From: Tetrapyrgos nigripes
Lineage: Eukaryota; Basidiomycota; Agaricomycetes; Agaricales; Campanellaceae
DNA: 64,000 nt
Direction: 5' to 3'
Assembly: GCA_013368315.1 (NCBI GenBank)
Contig: JAACJM010000014.1
Location: forward strand, 310,001-374,000
Notes under the pieces: model-generated
Told to the model about the DNA's origin: nothing
Databases searched by the model: none
What the model saw: only the letters and a program-made list of their open reading frames with translations
Made by a program: the position numbers and the translations under genes
Part shown: in pieces, positions 12,093 through 23,884 of the stretch
How positions within the stretch are numbered: the stretch's first letter is position 1
Layout: every line of letters starts with the position of its first letter

Positions 12093-14555
12093 TCAACGAG
12101 ACCCAAGGAAATAGTTGAACAGCCCACCCACAATTCCTCTACTCTTTCGCTTCTCGGTCTTCTCAGTCTTCTCAACTGCATCCCCAGCCTGCGCCCCAGT
12201 GTCAACGCCATTCAAATCCCCAACTTTATCGTCTGCTTCCGAGGCAGCGGTCTTGTGCTCAGACTTCTGATCTTTATCTTCCTTCATCTCTTCAGAATTC
12301 TTCGCCACTTGCGTTTCCGTTTCCGTTCCCGCTTCCTTCTGCTCAGGCTGCCCTTCTTCCTTGGTGACAGGGTCGTCAGCCTCAGCCCCAGCGTTCGCAT
12401 CAGCATTACCAGAGAATTTAGCCACATCTTTGGCACTAGGAGCGGATGCGAGATCTGCGCCATCCTTTCCGGTAGGAATATCAGACGGATCCGTCGTACC
12501 CGTGGCAACAGGCTGGATCGTGATGTCCCCAGAAGGAGAAGGAAGAGGATTGGATGGAGTTGAAAGACGTGGAGGCGAGTCTGGAGTTTTGCCCATACCA
12601 GGAGAAGAAGGATTGGTCGGAGCTGGGGAAGGTTGGGTTGCAACTGGACTACCCGTGCCCATACCAGTGGATGGAATTGGGCCTGGTGTTGACGATGGTG
12701 TTCCAGTTCCAGTTCCATTTCCAGTCCCGGCTCCAACCCCACTCCCAGTACCCTGACTAGGCGAAGTAACCTGCGGGAAATCATACTTTTGCCAAGTACC
12801 AGGAATCAACGCCATCGGCAACACCCAAGTCGCACTGAGCGTTACCCCATATCCTACATCGTAGCTCTTCACTTGTGCAAAGCTCCACGAGATGAAAGAT
12901 CCGATGTAGCCTACGAATGGAACAATCTTCTGTAGGAGGAGCAAAGCGGGTATCATGGGTGCAGGGACAACTGAGACAGGAAGACTGTTGAAGAACCAGG
13001 TCAGAGCAGTTGTGATGAGTGCTGCTCGCTTGGCTGCCTCGATGGATTCGTCTGAGAGAACGGCTAGAACAGGAGGTGGAAGGTAGCTAGAAATACGTCA
13101 GTTGAGATGATGAGTACAAGAAGGCGAGAAGATGCTCACAGACGATAGCCCCACCATAGACCTTTAAATAGAGAATTATGTGAGTAAACTTGAAGGCGTA
13201 TATATAAAGCATACGAAATACTCACACTGAATAGACATTTTCGTAGTGGACGGCAACCATACTTTGACCACTTTGTCTGGAGAGGTACCAGGGGAAGTAG
13301 CAGGGGCATTAGACGGTTTGCCCTTCTTGTGGAAAGGCCATTGCAGCTTCCAAGCTGCCGTACCAGGCCTCGGTACAAACTTGTTATCAGGGAATTCGGA
13401 GAGAGGAACAAATTTGAAATGTGCCAACTCGACCTCATCGCCTTCAGTAGGTTCCAGAGGGGAATACATCATGATGCTAGAATCATGCAGAATCGTTGGA
13501 CGGTCAGGATGGACGTCGCCTCCATCCTGAGACTTCTCTCCCTCACTAGGGTCCACAGGGCCAGCGTCATCAGGACCAAGCTGTTGCAAAATGGTGAAAA
13601 CACTGGGTTCGTCGTCTTCCTTCCCGTTCATAATAGCTGGATCTCGCAATTTCTTGATCAATACGGTGTCATTCGTGAAGATAGCTGAGGGAGGAGTGAT
13701 CGGTCTTCCCGTGATTTTATCATATTGGATCGGTTGCATTGTTGAAGGAGTAGGTGGTTTAGGGAAAGGCGTGTCGGACTCAGGACAGGGAAGATCCGCG
13801 ACGAGCTTACGGATCTGGTGGGCGAGAGTGGCGGATTCCTGTTGAACTGGCGTTGAAGTGGGTTCGGCGCCGGTGGTAGAAGGGTCAGGAATGACTGAAG
13901 CTGAAGCTGGGAGAGACGACATGGAAGAAGCAGGAGAGAAACCAGCGGAATCCCTCCTGCGAGCCTTGAGCTTCTCCTTGAGCTGTTGGAACGGACCAGA
14001 TTTGGGTTTGCTTGGAGTGGGCAGAGCGTCGACTGCTCCTGAAGCGCCAACTTCTTCAGCAGCTTCCGCGATGTTCGCAGCGATGGCAGCTTCGGGCTCA
14101 GGAGAAGCGGCAGCTGCGTCTTCCGTCACGTCTTCGACGATGACTCGGTCCTTGTCGCCAGAGTCTTCAATAGCGGGGTTGCTGGAGATTGAAGAGCGGC
14201 GCTCCTTGGGACTGCTGACCTTCTGGAGGCTCATCTTGCGAGTAAGGCGACGAAAGACTCCGTCCTTAGGAGCTGGGGAAGTAGAAGGCAAAACATCTTC
14301 TTCGCGAACTGCTGTCAGTTCTGTCACTGCAGACGCACCCGCCGTTTCCGCTTCGGCGTTCTCGACATCGCTCTGTTCGGTTGGGGCGATAGATTTATCG
14401 GAAACGGTACCCGCGAGATTCTGGTCAAGTTCCGACGCGGTACTGTTAGCTTGAACTAGCGAGTCTTCCTTGAGAAACGCTCGCATGCTGACCTGGCTTG
14501 CGGTGGTTGAAACAGCGTCTGTTGTCAAGGCGGGAGAGTCCAGGATGGTCGACAT
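12093..14555 (-). CDS. Large acidic, low-complexity membrane protein of unknown function
   Basis: 781 residues in three exons: 13226-14555, a 22-nt exon 13140-13161, and 12093-13086. These join in phase around the sequence CLWWGYRLYLPPPV. The N-terminal 440 residues are mostly disordered, rich in Ala/Ser/Glu/Pro, with two related basic motifs (FRRLTRKMSLQK and FQQLKEKLKARRRD). Then come about three hydrophobic segments (ALITTALTWFFNSLPVSVV, ALLLLQKIVPFVGYIGSF, VTLSATWVLPMALIPGTW). A Gly/Thr/Pro/Ser-rich stretch and a Lys/Glu-rich tail ending in GGLFNYFLGSR follow. No family is recognised. The long open frames on the opposite strand are shadows of this biased coding sequence. Likely integral to an internal or plasma membrane, with a regulatory or scaffolding tail by inference only. 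Confidence 0.7.
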
Positions 14556-15295
14556 GGTGCGAGTGAAGGGGATGGTGAAAGTACGAGCTCAAGAGGCGGC
14601 TTAAGCCTGACCTGATCGTGTTCGAAGAATTAATGCAGCCCCTTTTATTGCGTGATCAAGTACAAGTTGCGCCCATATGAAGGATAGGTAGACCGGATTC
14701 GCATTCTTTAGTGATAGAGAGGTGATAGTACCAGAGCAAGCCTGCAGTGATGTCTTGATGAACAGAGTTTAAATTGCAAAGAGAGCTGTGTTGATGGCCA
14801 CAAATAGAACACCTAGGCTTGCTCTGAAAAATCAAATTGACAACGCTAGAAAGGCTCGAATAACAGTCTGTCTGTCACCTTTTGTCACCCAACCCAGCAG
14901 CAAAGACATCCTGGTTGTATTTAACCAGTACTTGGCATCCAGCACAATGGAAGACTTCACACTGCCATTAGCCGATCAATGCCAGTCTCACACTGACGCC
15001 TCTGTGTTTCCCTTGATTGCAGTTCTATTCCCACCCCAGATTAACCAGGACCACTTTGGTCCCGTCCGCGACTAAACTAGGGCTCCATCTTCTGCCTTCT
15101 ATCTGGCCATCTCCGTCTTTGTCTCTCCATCTCCCACCTCCCAGAGTCTCTTTGTCTTTCCCGACAATCTCCTCAAAGTCTAGAGAGAGAAGAATCATGC
15201 CCAAGTCTTTCTGAGATCCTTCCACGAAAGATAGACGACAGATTCAGAGAAAAGAAACCGAGACGAACTCACCAGATACACGTCACATCCGCAGA
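14556..15295. other. Divergent intergenic region with pyrimidine-rich tract
   Basis: Separates two divergent genes. A long C/T-rich stretch at about 15085-15185 is typical of fungal promoters and leaders and probably belongs to the plus-strand gene. No coding sequence is supported. Confidence 0.45.
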
Positions 15296-16302
15296 ATGTC
15301 TTCTTCAACTACCTCTTCTTCTCCTCCTCCTACAAACACCAATGACAATGCCAACCCCAGCAGTTTCTTCTCCCCGGGCTCTTCCCCTCCTCTTATCCTT
15401 GCTTTCCTAGCAATAGGCCTATTCTCAGCCGCCATGGTGGCTGTGTTCGGATGGAGACGAGTACACTTTGGTCGTGCGACCTCACCGTTTCATTTGGATC
15501 CACTGGGGCGCCAGATAGATCAGACAGGTAGAAGGCAACCGTTTTCTCTCGGCGACCGTCCAAAGCTGTGGGATTTCTGGACGGGGACACCGAGAGATGG
15601 GGTTTCTTTGATTAATCAAGAAAGGGATTTGGGTTTCCGGGCAGACAAGGACGAGTGGCAACGACAGAACAAGATGGAAGGTAAACCTGAAGATGTGAAG
15701 TGGGATAATCTTCAGGTGAATAGAACGACAAATGTAAACGACATTTATGCTAACAGCTTTGCTTATAGCCATTAGCCGTCGCAGTCACCTCACTCGATAA
15801 AGACAACGAACGTCACGATTCCGCTACGAACCATGCCCATGCTTCCATTTCACCCAATTCCTTATCTACAACTTTCCGCCAACGTCTTCGACATTTCCAA
15901 AGCCAATACACCACCTACCGTTCTCCCATCTTTCGAAATCGAGCAGCACACGACCATAATAACCATAACCATCCAACATCTCCCTCTCAGTCCCCCGAAC
16001 CCCATTCCCATCCCCAATCCGACCCAGAAAAACGAAATACCAATTCACCTTCATCTCCCTCCTCAACAAAACTCCCAGTCGATACCACTTCGGGGCCCGT
16101 AGATGTACAAATCGCAGTAGCGATTGCAATGCCTACACCACCGAGGATTAACAAAGGGAAGAGGATGAGCGTTGATTCCGATCTTGGTGATGGCGAGGAC
16201 GTTGATGGAGGGGATAAGTTGGAGTATGCACTTGGGTTTTGTAGGGTGGTTTGTAATCGTGGTCGGAACTGTAAGGAGGGTAAGGGTCGGGAAGCAGGAT
16301 GA
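15296..16302 (+). CDS. Single-pass membrane protein, PKLW-motif family
   Basis: 317 residues in two exons, 15296-15715 and 15769-16302, joined in phase 0 just before PLAVAV. The N-terminus is Ser/Thr/Pro/Asn-rich and presumably external. One hydrophobic helix (LILAFLAIGLFSAAMVAVFG) is followed by a basic stop (WRR). The cytoplasmic part has DRPKLWDFWT, a disordered His/Pro/Ser-rich stretch, and near the end VQIAVAIAMP followed by LEYALGF. The same order of elements and the same intron position occur in the gene at 49428. The C-terminal 20 residues (Cys/Gly/Arg-rich) could instead be intron read-through, so the 3' end is less sure. Function unknown. Confidence 0.65.
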
Positions 16303-16695
16303 AGGTGGTTTTCGGTTTGGTGCTTGGATTCGGAGTTGGTGTTTGGATGGAGTAGCAGAAGATTGGCTGACGAACGGGTCTGGAGATGTGTTTGCCCTTG
16401 CTTTCTTGCATACCTGACTGACAGATTCTGACTGTGTTTTCGAGTATGATGGAAGGTTCTGCGTGTACTATAGTGTTATCTCTCATGCTCATGCTATACC
16501 TCTTGAATTCAGTGGATTGCCTAGGAGACTCTAATTTATGGTATTCTTATTGCAAATGCGAAGACTGAGACTAAGAACCCACCATTTAATGTATGTATTA
16601 TTTGTTGTACACTTTTCATAAAACGGAAAAGTTCCTCGATATAAAGAGCTTAAAATTACATATCCACATCCCACCTATGGCACAGTCCAATTAAC
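16303..16695. other. Short convergent intergenic region
   Basis: Lies between the 3' ends of the single-pass protein and the CYP53-like gene. AT-rich around 16600-16660. Nothing else is seen. Confidence 0.4.
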
Positions 16696-18518
16696 CTAAT
16701 CCCTCCTCTTAATCCCAACTCGACACCCAAGAGGCTTCCTCAAAAACCCTTCAGCCGTCTCCAACTTTTGCCCCTCCTTCTCCAACACAAACTCAAACTT
16801 CCTCAAAATACTCCCTACAATAATCTGCAACTCCAAATACGCCAAATTTTTCCCAACACAACCTCTCGGCCCAACCGAAAACGGATTGAACGTCCTACTC
16901 CTCAACTCTTTCGCTTCCTTCCCTCCTTCAAACCACCTCTCTGGTCTGAAATTTTCGACATCGGCACCCCAGACGGTAGGGTCCCTATGGATGGTGAAGG
17001 AAGGAACGGAGACGACGATACCGGGCTGGAAGAATTGGGATTTGCCGGTGAGAGGGTCGTCGATGGTTAAACCACCTTCGGGGACGATACGAGGTAGACC
17101 GAGGGCGGAGGTAGAGTGGATACGAAGACCTTCGTCAATACATGCATCGAGGTAGGGAAGTTTGCCGTTCTTTACGTTTTCAACCGTAGCAGGAGCAGTT
17201 GGGTCCAAGGCAGCGTCGAGTTCAGCGTGAAGTTTAGCTTGAGCTTCAGGGTTGGAAGCGAGGTAGTAGATGATGGCACATGTCGAGCTAAAGTAAAGTG
17301 AGAAGTTGAGTTGAGCCGAGTTGTTATCTGTACAGGTAAAGAGACTTACTTGGATGTAGTGTCAGAACCAGCGATAAGCAACGTTAGAGCTTCGGCAGTG
17401 AGCTCTTCGCGTCCCATAGGGTTACCCTGGTCGTCCTTGCCTTCTTGTAGCTTCCTTAACAAATCATTCCTTCCACCAGCCCTATAAGCTGCGCCATCCC
17501 CTCCCGCAACCTTTTCCTTCTCGACGTCAATGCCCGCATCAGCCGCTAAACGTCTCCTGACCGCCATAATAGCAATTCCAGCCAACGCCTTTACATCCTT
17601 CCCACCCTGTGTGAACCACGGCAACTTCTTCGCAATTGGACGCCAATGAGGTGGAAGCGAACCCAAAGACATTGAATATTCTCCACGGCCGTTAAGGATC
17701 TTGACAGCAGGGATTTCTCTCGTCTCGATGGTTTGAGACGCGCCATAAGACTCTATGGCGGCTTTCTGCGAAACTGGTACCGGAGCTTTGTCCTGACATG
17801 CTGAAAGCATACCAAACGGTGCACCGAAAGCTAGGTCTCCAATCACATCGAAGGCAAGATAGTTGCACCAGGGGAGACAATCCAACCATAACCTCCCATC
17901 ATGTCCTTCCCATCCGCTTTCACCCTCGTCTCCGTGTTTCCCTTGAACAGCCAGGTCGTAAAGGCGAGACCATTGGTCAAGAAACTGACTGACATATAAG
18001 CGGATTTGAGGCTCGAACTCGATGACTGATTTCTGAGAAAAGATGTGTGCGATGGTTTTACGTTTGCGACTATGTTCGTTACGGTCGCGAGTGTTGAACA
18101 GTCCTCGTTCAATAGAGACGAATGCGTCGTAAAATTCGGATTTGAGAGCACCGTTACCGTGAGCGTAGATGGTGCCGAGGGCGTCAGGGGCTGCAACGGA
18201 GATGTGGTTTGGTGCAATGCGGACAAAAGTGCCTGTATCACAGTGATGTCAGGTATGCATAGAATAGTACCCAAATATAGACGTACCGTATTTCTGATGG
18301 AGTTCGTGGACGTTTTCAGAACGGTGACGCTGGAGAGAAATGACACCCAACCATATGTCGGAAAACTTGGCTAGGAAGGGACCGGGCAAAGACCTCAATC
18401 CTCGAGGGTCGACTAGCCATGGGATGAAGTGAACGAGGAAGAATGCAGACAGGGCGATACCAGCTACAGAAGCTGGTGTGAAGGAGAAACCAGAGAAATA
18501 TTCCTGAAGTTGAGACAT
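16696..18518 (-). CDS. Cytochrome P450, CYP53-like benzoate 4-hydroxylase
   Basis: Membrane-bound monooxygenase expected to para-hydroxylate benzoate or related aromatic acids. 568 residues in three exons, 18287-18518, 17350-18232 and 16696-17287, all in phase. Motifs: N-terminal helix (ASVAGIALSAFFLVHFIPWL), then LPGPFLAKFSDIWLG; the CYP53-typical stretch LAFDVIGDLAFGAPFGML; LPPHWRP; I-helix AGSDTTSN; the EGLR of the K-helix; FRPERW; and heme loop FSVGPRGCVGKNLA. The protein is slightly long, with an insert rich in Lys/Gly/Ala before the I-helix. CYP53 enzymes detoxify aromatic plant acids in wood- and litter-associated fungi, which fits the LPMO and tyrosinase elsewhere in the window. The subfamily cannot be set by eye. 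Confidence 0.88.
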
Positions 18519-18904
18519 GGCAGGGGTTCAGTAAGGAACCAAACTCATATGGCTTAGCCTTTTTGTACTCGTCGGATCCAAGCAACTAGTGAGACAGAAG
18601 CGGACACATCACGGGACTGGCGCAAACCATTTCTGAATTCTCCATCTATGGCCGTGTGTTTCAGTCATCCTTGTCAGCGAGCTTACTTGCGAATCCAGAA
18701 CGTTGTGAGCAAGCTAATTTGACGAGAGTTTATGCACGGACTGTAAACAACGTCTCCTTAAGCTTGGAGGAAATATCGAGTGCGAGTACAACCAGCGCGA
18801 TGGGCACGGGTGCTTGTTCAAGTCATGCGGCAGTTGCCATTTCTTCCCAGACCTCAACAAGTTCAAATCCGATCCTCATTGGATGAGTCCTGAAGAGTGA
18901 GGAC

Positions 18905-20463
18905 TTGACTTTCGAAGGAATTAGACTGGACTACTCAAATCCAATGACGACGTCGAAGACCAACTCTCCAACAAGGCCGACGCGATTCCAGCGAGCCGCT
19001 CTCAGGATTACAATTTGGGACCTTACGGAAACATGGCTCGACGCACTGTCTCCTGAATTCTGGGGGAATATGATAAACTTTGGACCAGGCTCCGGAAAGT
19101 CTCTGTTGCGTACACAGAGTGGTCCGCAGCACAGACTTGCTCGCTGTTCGCGAACTTATCTCCCTCGGTGCTCCCTTCGATAACCCTGAAAAGGACGACG
19201 TTACACCTCTCTTCTTCGCATTGGAGGATCTGCTTTCTACGTACAGGATACAGAAATTGGTCATTTACTCTCCTGATCAGGCCGAAGCTCTATCCTCAAG
19301 AGCTCCATTGAATTTTTGTCCAAAATTGTCGTTTTGTTGATCGAACAGCACGCCCAACGCCGAAGTCTTTGGGTACTGTCTTGTTTCGTTAGCAGCTCAG
19401 GCGCAACAGTGGAACATCGTAAAGCTTTTACTTCGTCATGGTGTGTCTCAGTAGCGCCCCGATAATTCCAAGCTCCCTTCTGCCGTAGATCGCGTTCGGC
19501 TCTCCTCCTACATGAAGCAGATTTGTACAGAAAACCCTCGTCCCGCTCTACCCTGCCCGTGTTCGTCTGGGAAGTTTCTTTCAGACTGTCACGCTGCTCG
19601 TATTCAACCCTTCTCTGACCACTTTCTATGCGGTTGCGGAAAACACCGCCGTTACGGAACCTGCTGCAAAAAGTGCGGCATTGTGTATGAAGAAAAGTGG
19701 GATGAAACCGTGATCAACCGCTACTAAGTCAGTTCATCCTCGGGGAATCTGCAGCCGTTCCGGACGTCCAGTAACTTGATTGTCAGGACATAAAATTGAC
19801 ATGTGCTGATATTACCGATTCCCTGACCGACATTGACCATCCCAGCTCAACGCCTCGAAAACAAGATACCGGGCCGGATACGAAGGTCAATATTGAAAAG
19901 GCTTGAGCATGATCTGGACCCAGCCTACGTCTTTGCAATCAAGATGGCAAAGTTCAATCCACACCCATCAAAATTCCAGCTCAAGTCGGAAGGCCAAGAT
20001 CGCAGAGTGAAGTGGAACGAAGCTATTGACGCTTACGCCAAGCTGATCGGCATTGTCTATCACGACCTACGAAACCATATCGACATTGAAATCGAAAATA
20101 AAAATGGAGTACAGTACACTCCCTCTTAACACATACCCCTCGGTAACGGCCAAACGCTATGTGCTACGAGAGGGGATTCTGACAGGGGAAGTGGGTTTAT
20201 GTTGTCCCAAAATGTATGTGTTATGAGGGTGTATGTGTTAAGAGGGAGTATACCGTAGATGGTGGACCGCTTTATCGCTTTTGCGAGGCGGAGGGCTGTA
20301 AGAAAGCTGAGAGGCGAGATGTGGAGAAGATGAAAGGCTGTTCGCAGTGCCAGTTGATATGTTATCGCAGCAGGGATTCCAGGGAATGTCAGAAGGGAGA
20401 TAAAGGCACAAGTCGGAGTGCAAGGCTAGAGCACATCCTCCACAACGGCTTCGTACCAGGCTA
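18905..20463 (+). pseudogene. Decayed ankyrin-like/SEC-C/MYND-finger gene
   Basis: Pieces in order: a divergent N-terminal part (YDKLWTRLRKVSVAYTEW, after an in-frame TGA at 19054-19056); a helical repeat part in another frame (STDLLAVRELISLGAPF); an ankyrin-like helix pair (WNIVKLLLRHGV) cut by an in-frame TAG at 19452-19454; a Cys-rich SEC-C-like segment (LPCPCSSGKFLSDCH and CGCGKHRRYGTCC, 19540-19690); a C-terminal helical part (19833-20115); and a partial MYND finger (CEAEGCKKAE, CSQC, C, CQ) ending at 20464. At least two stops, one frameshift and a 130-bp insertion separate them, and the last MYND ligands are missing. The intact family is common and multicopy in mushrooms; its function is poorly known. 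Confidence 0.75.
20119..20248. mobile_element. 130-bp MITE-like element with 18-bp terminal inverted repeats
   Basis: The left end reads CTCCCTCTTAACACATAC and the right end is its exact reverse complement. A second partial copy of the repeat sits just inside the right end (GTATGTGTTATGAGGG). Flanks are TACA on the left and TATA on the right, consistent with a TA target-site duplication (or a 4-bp one with one change). Removing 134 bp (20115-20248) puts the upstream frame (CAG codon at 20112-20114) directly in phase with the MYND-encoding frame, which shows that it inserted into coding sequence. No transposase is encoded. The superfamily is undetermined; TA duplication would suit Tc1/mariner-type enzymes. 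Confidence 0.75.
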
Positions 20464-20464
20464 G

Positions 20465-21078
20465 GCGAGTACTTGAACAAGTTCTTGCAAACAGTTCGTT
20501 CATGAAGGACATCGAGCCTAAGACTCAAGAACCTTGTTTCTTAGTGGTGCAATGGGTCTCTCGGAGTACTGTTCCAGCACTCCAATCATTTATGTAGCTT
20601 ACTTGTAACCACCCTCGTTTTATTAGAGATTTGTCGAGATGTATATTATCTTCTGGACTAGAATACCACTGGATAAGCGGAACGAGTCAGCTTGAGTAGG
20701 CAGGACGATTCGGAGTTTATGTAATGTTCGTGTTCCTTTTCCCTGCTTTCAACATACTTACCCTACTGGTGATGCGCTAGTACTACTACTATACTGGAAT
20801 TGCGCGTCAATGTACTCATTCATATCTTCCTGACGGCGCGGAGCGCTGAGATATGTTTACGTCTTCAGTGTTGTCGAATCACCGCCGAACCCATCCTCGA
20901 CCTCTTCAAAGTTCAGACTGCCTCCTGCTTCAACAGCCTTGTGTCCGTGTCCACGGCCCCGTATGGGCGCCCAAGCTCAAATTATGACTCGATATCTGTG
21001 TTTGGAGTATAAGTACTAGGAGGAGAATGGCTCTCAGCGCTCAGTCTTTTCTTTCATCTCCAACCAGTCGTTCCAGCC
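20465..21078. other. Intergenic region, promoter of ABC copy 2
   Basis: No coding signal. A TATAAGT at 21008-21014 lies about 65 nt upstream of the ABC start codon. Confidence 0.4.
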
Positions 21079-23671
21079 ATGCACCTTTCCAACGTTCCAG
21101 ATGAGAATGACACCGGCCTGGAAACCCATCAATATGGTGTATACAACGTCTACTTGGAAAAATCCACCGAGGGATTCCTCGGGTCATTCAAAGAACTAAA
21201 CAAGTGGAGAGAAAGCCTCTCAGCAGTTTCACGCTTGATCACGGAGGTGTATGAGCTGGCCCCTGCCTTGTTCATCATTTATTGTATCGCACGAGTTTCC
21301 AAGGAAGTGGAGAGTGTGGTTTTGTTGCATTATGAGACTAGGATTTTGCGTATTGTGAGTGCTAGTAGTCTCCAATGACGACGTGCACCCTTCTCAATTT
21401 CCAAAGATTGAGACGGGCCTTTCACAAGGCACTGTTGACCCCGGTGCTCTTTTCGGTGCGATCTTGGCGCGTTTGGTATGCGTCCTGTTCACCAGTGCAT
21501 TGTGGTACTCAACGTAAGGCTCAATTCGGTTCCTGGTGTTCCATGCCGCTAATGTCGAGTATTACAAACAGTAAAAATGTGCAAAGCAAATTTCGAGCCA
21601 GAACGATGCATTACTTTGATGACTGCCTACTCGCTGGTCTGTCGACATCTTTGTTTCCGTCATTATTCGTGGTCTGACCCCCTTCTTGCCTAGCTCGGCT
21701 TTCTTCAGATCTTACGACGGATGCAGGTTAGGACTGTACAAAAATCAAGAAGATGTGACTTACATTTCTTCCAGATAATCTGTCTGATGAACACCTGAGT
21801 GCACAAGCTGCCTGGTCCGCTGTTGTGGACTTTATCGACGTTTTTTCGCGAGTGTTCGCATTAATGGGCCAGTTCGGCTATGTTGTCCACATCGGTTCTT
21901 CCAGCAACTATGGTTCTCTATTCGTTCTCTTTTGTCTTGCTGGACCGTTTCTACGTGCTACTCATCAGCCGATGCTCTGGATAAAACGTGAGTATGTCTT
22001 ACTATGTTGCAGAATGCTCATCTCATACATTTTCGAACTTGTCAGCTAGGGTGGTGGAGGCGACTAATACTCATTTTCTACGCATGAAAGCTCTGAGAAC
22101 TCTCAGCGAGAAAAGGTTCAGATCAGACGTTATCAGTGCCAATATTACACAGTTTGTCATTAAGCGTATGTCCTCTGCTATTTGTTTCGTTCCAATAGCT
22201 GATGCATCTTGTCCCAGAGTTTCGGACCGCCAGAATAGCACTGGGCGATACCGACATCTCCGGCCCCGAAGTCGTAGCTGGTAGAATCGGAACCCCGTGG
22301 ATAAACGAGATGTTGTACGATGCCTTAGGTGACCTTCCCATCGTGGGTGATACAAACCATTCTTTGTCATACTTGCTCTCTGAATGAGATCTCCAGGTAT
22401 TCTCTGCTCTCCTCGCTCTATTGCGCCCAAAGACAACCAGTCTATCTACGATAGCGTCACTGCACGAATCGTCCAACCTGCTGCGACAAACATTCTGGGA
22501 CCTCTTCTACACAGCTGATGAATTCCTCAGACGCATCGGTAACGTTCAGCAGTTCTATGAGTTTGTGGATAGGGAACCAAAGGTTAAAGATGGAGAAATG
22601 ATTTATCCTCTTCCAAGTGATTCTGGCAAAAGCTGTACCATGCCGGAAGGAATGGCTATCGAGTTGCGGTAAATGCTGAGTGACTGCATTCCGTTCGTTT
22701 CTGACTTTGTGTCTAGCAACGTCTCGTTCTCCTATCCAGGCGACAAAGATGCCGACACTAAAGCTCTCGATGACGTGTCTTTCAGTATCTCCCCTGGTCA
22801 GCTTGTCGTCATCGTGGGTGCTAATGGTTCGGGAAAATCATCAATCATTAAATTGATTACCCGTCTGTACGATGTCGCGACTGGTTCAATTCTCATCGAC
22901 GGTGAAGACATCCAGAATTTTCAGCTGCAAAGTCTGCGTCAAGCCATGGCCACCCTGACTCAAGACCATCATCTCTATCCGCTATCCTTGGCAGAGAACA
23001 TTGGTCTTGGTTACGTGGAAGCCATGAACGATACCGACTTGATTCACGAGGCTGCTCAGAAAGGCTGCGCTACGGACATCATCGAGAAATTGTCTGAGAA
23101 GATGGAGACTGTCCTTGATCCACAGGGAATCCAGTATAGCGCTCGTGTGGATCATGATGGAAAGAATAAGCTGTATGCGAAGCTCAAGAGCTTGTCCAAA
23201 TCCAAAGACGTATCGGGTAAGTAGGGCAGTTATGTTTCTTTCTCTCCCCTCGGAAAACTGACTGAAATCGCCTTCAAAAAGGTGGAGAGAGACAGCGTTT
23301 GGTAGCGTACGCCAAAATTTTTCTTTCTGATTCTGATCAAACTCTCAACTGGAACATGCAGAGCCCGTACCTTCATGCGCTTCAACTCTGGAAAGATCAA
23401 GCTCGTTGCAGTAGATGAACCCAGCTCTGCCCTGGACGCCAAGGCAGAATTGACGCTGTTCGATAATCTCCGGAGCGCCCGGGAAGGGAAGTCGATGATA
23501 TTTGTTACGCACAGGTTTGGACATCTCACGAAGCACGCAGACAAAATTTTGTGCATGAGTAAAGGTCGAGTGGTTGAATCCGGAACTCATGCAGAACTCA
23601 TGCAGCTGAAAGGGGAGTACTTCAAACTGTATAACATACAAGCGGAGGCCTTTCAACCAGAGGAAAAGTAG
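21079..23671 (+). CDS. ABC half-transporter, HlyB/MsbA type (copy 2)
   Basis: Paralog of the gene at 7972. The start MHLSNVPDENDTG is at 21079. The first exon contains YELAPALFIIYCIARV and the stretch LLHYETRILRI, nearly identical to LLHYETRIMRI of copy 1. Later exons add IETGLSQGTVDPGALF, ALMGQFGYVVHIGSSSNYGS and an extended linker. The ATPase domain has Walker A GANGSGKSS, LTQDHHLYPLS, signature SGGERQR, Walker B LVAVDEPSSALD and the H-loop VTHRFGH, ending at TAG 23669-23671. The intron inside LVA/ARTF begins with GTACGC, where copy 1 has GC. Roughly 700 residues and many introns. The frame can be followed to the end, so the gene looks functional; substrate unknown. Confidence 0.83.
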
Positions 23672-23884
23672 TAGAGAAACGGCCACTATACTTAGAACGG
23701 ACTAAGGGGTATTCGTCCTAGGGCGCTGGATAGCATTGGCTTTCCCGTAACAAATCATCATCTTGTACTCTCATCTGGTATATTGTTGCAATGATACACA
23801 TGGTTCATGGAATTGGAGTGTGAAAGCGAGCTACCATTTATTTAAAATGATGCACAAAAGCAAGTATTTACGCGAGACGCGCCC

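Noticed and set aside
12361..14454. Long open frames on the plus strand (up to 198 residues) opposite the 12093-14555 gene
   Set aside because: They mirror the biased codon use of the minus-strand protein, have no start context or motifs, and the minus strand has a coherent three-exon gene.
5556..18518. Secondary-metabolite gene cluster (two P450s plus ABC transporter)
   Set aside because: No polyketide, peptide, terpene or other backbone synthase is present in the window, and the genes between are unrelated.
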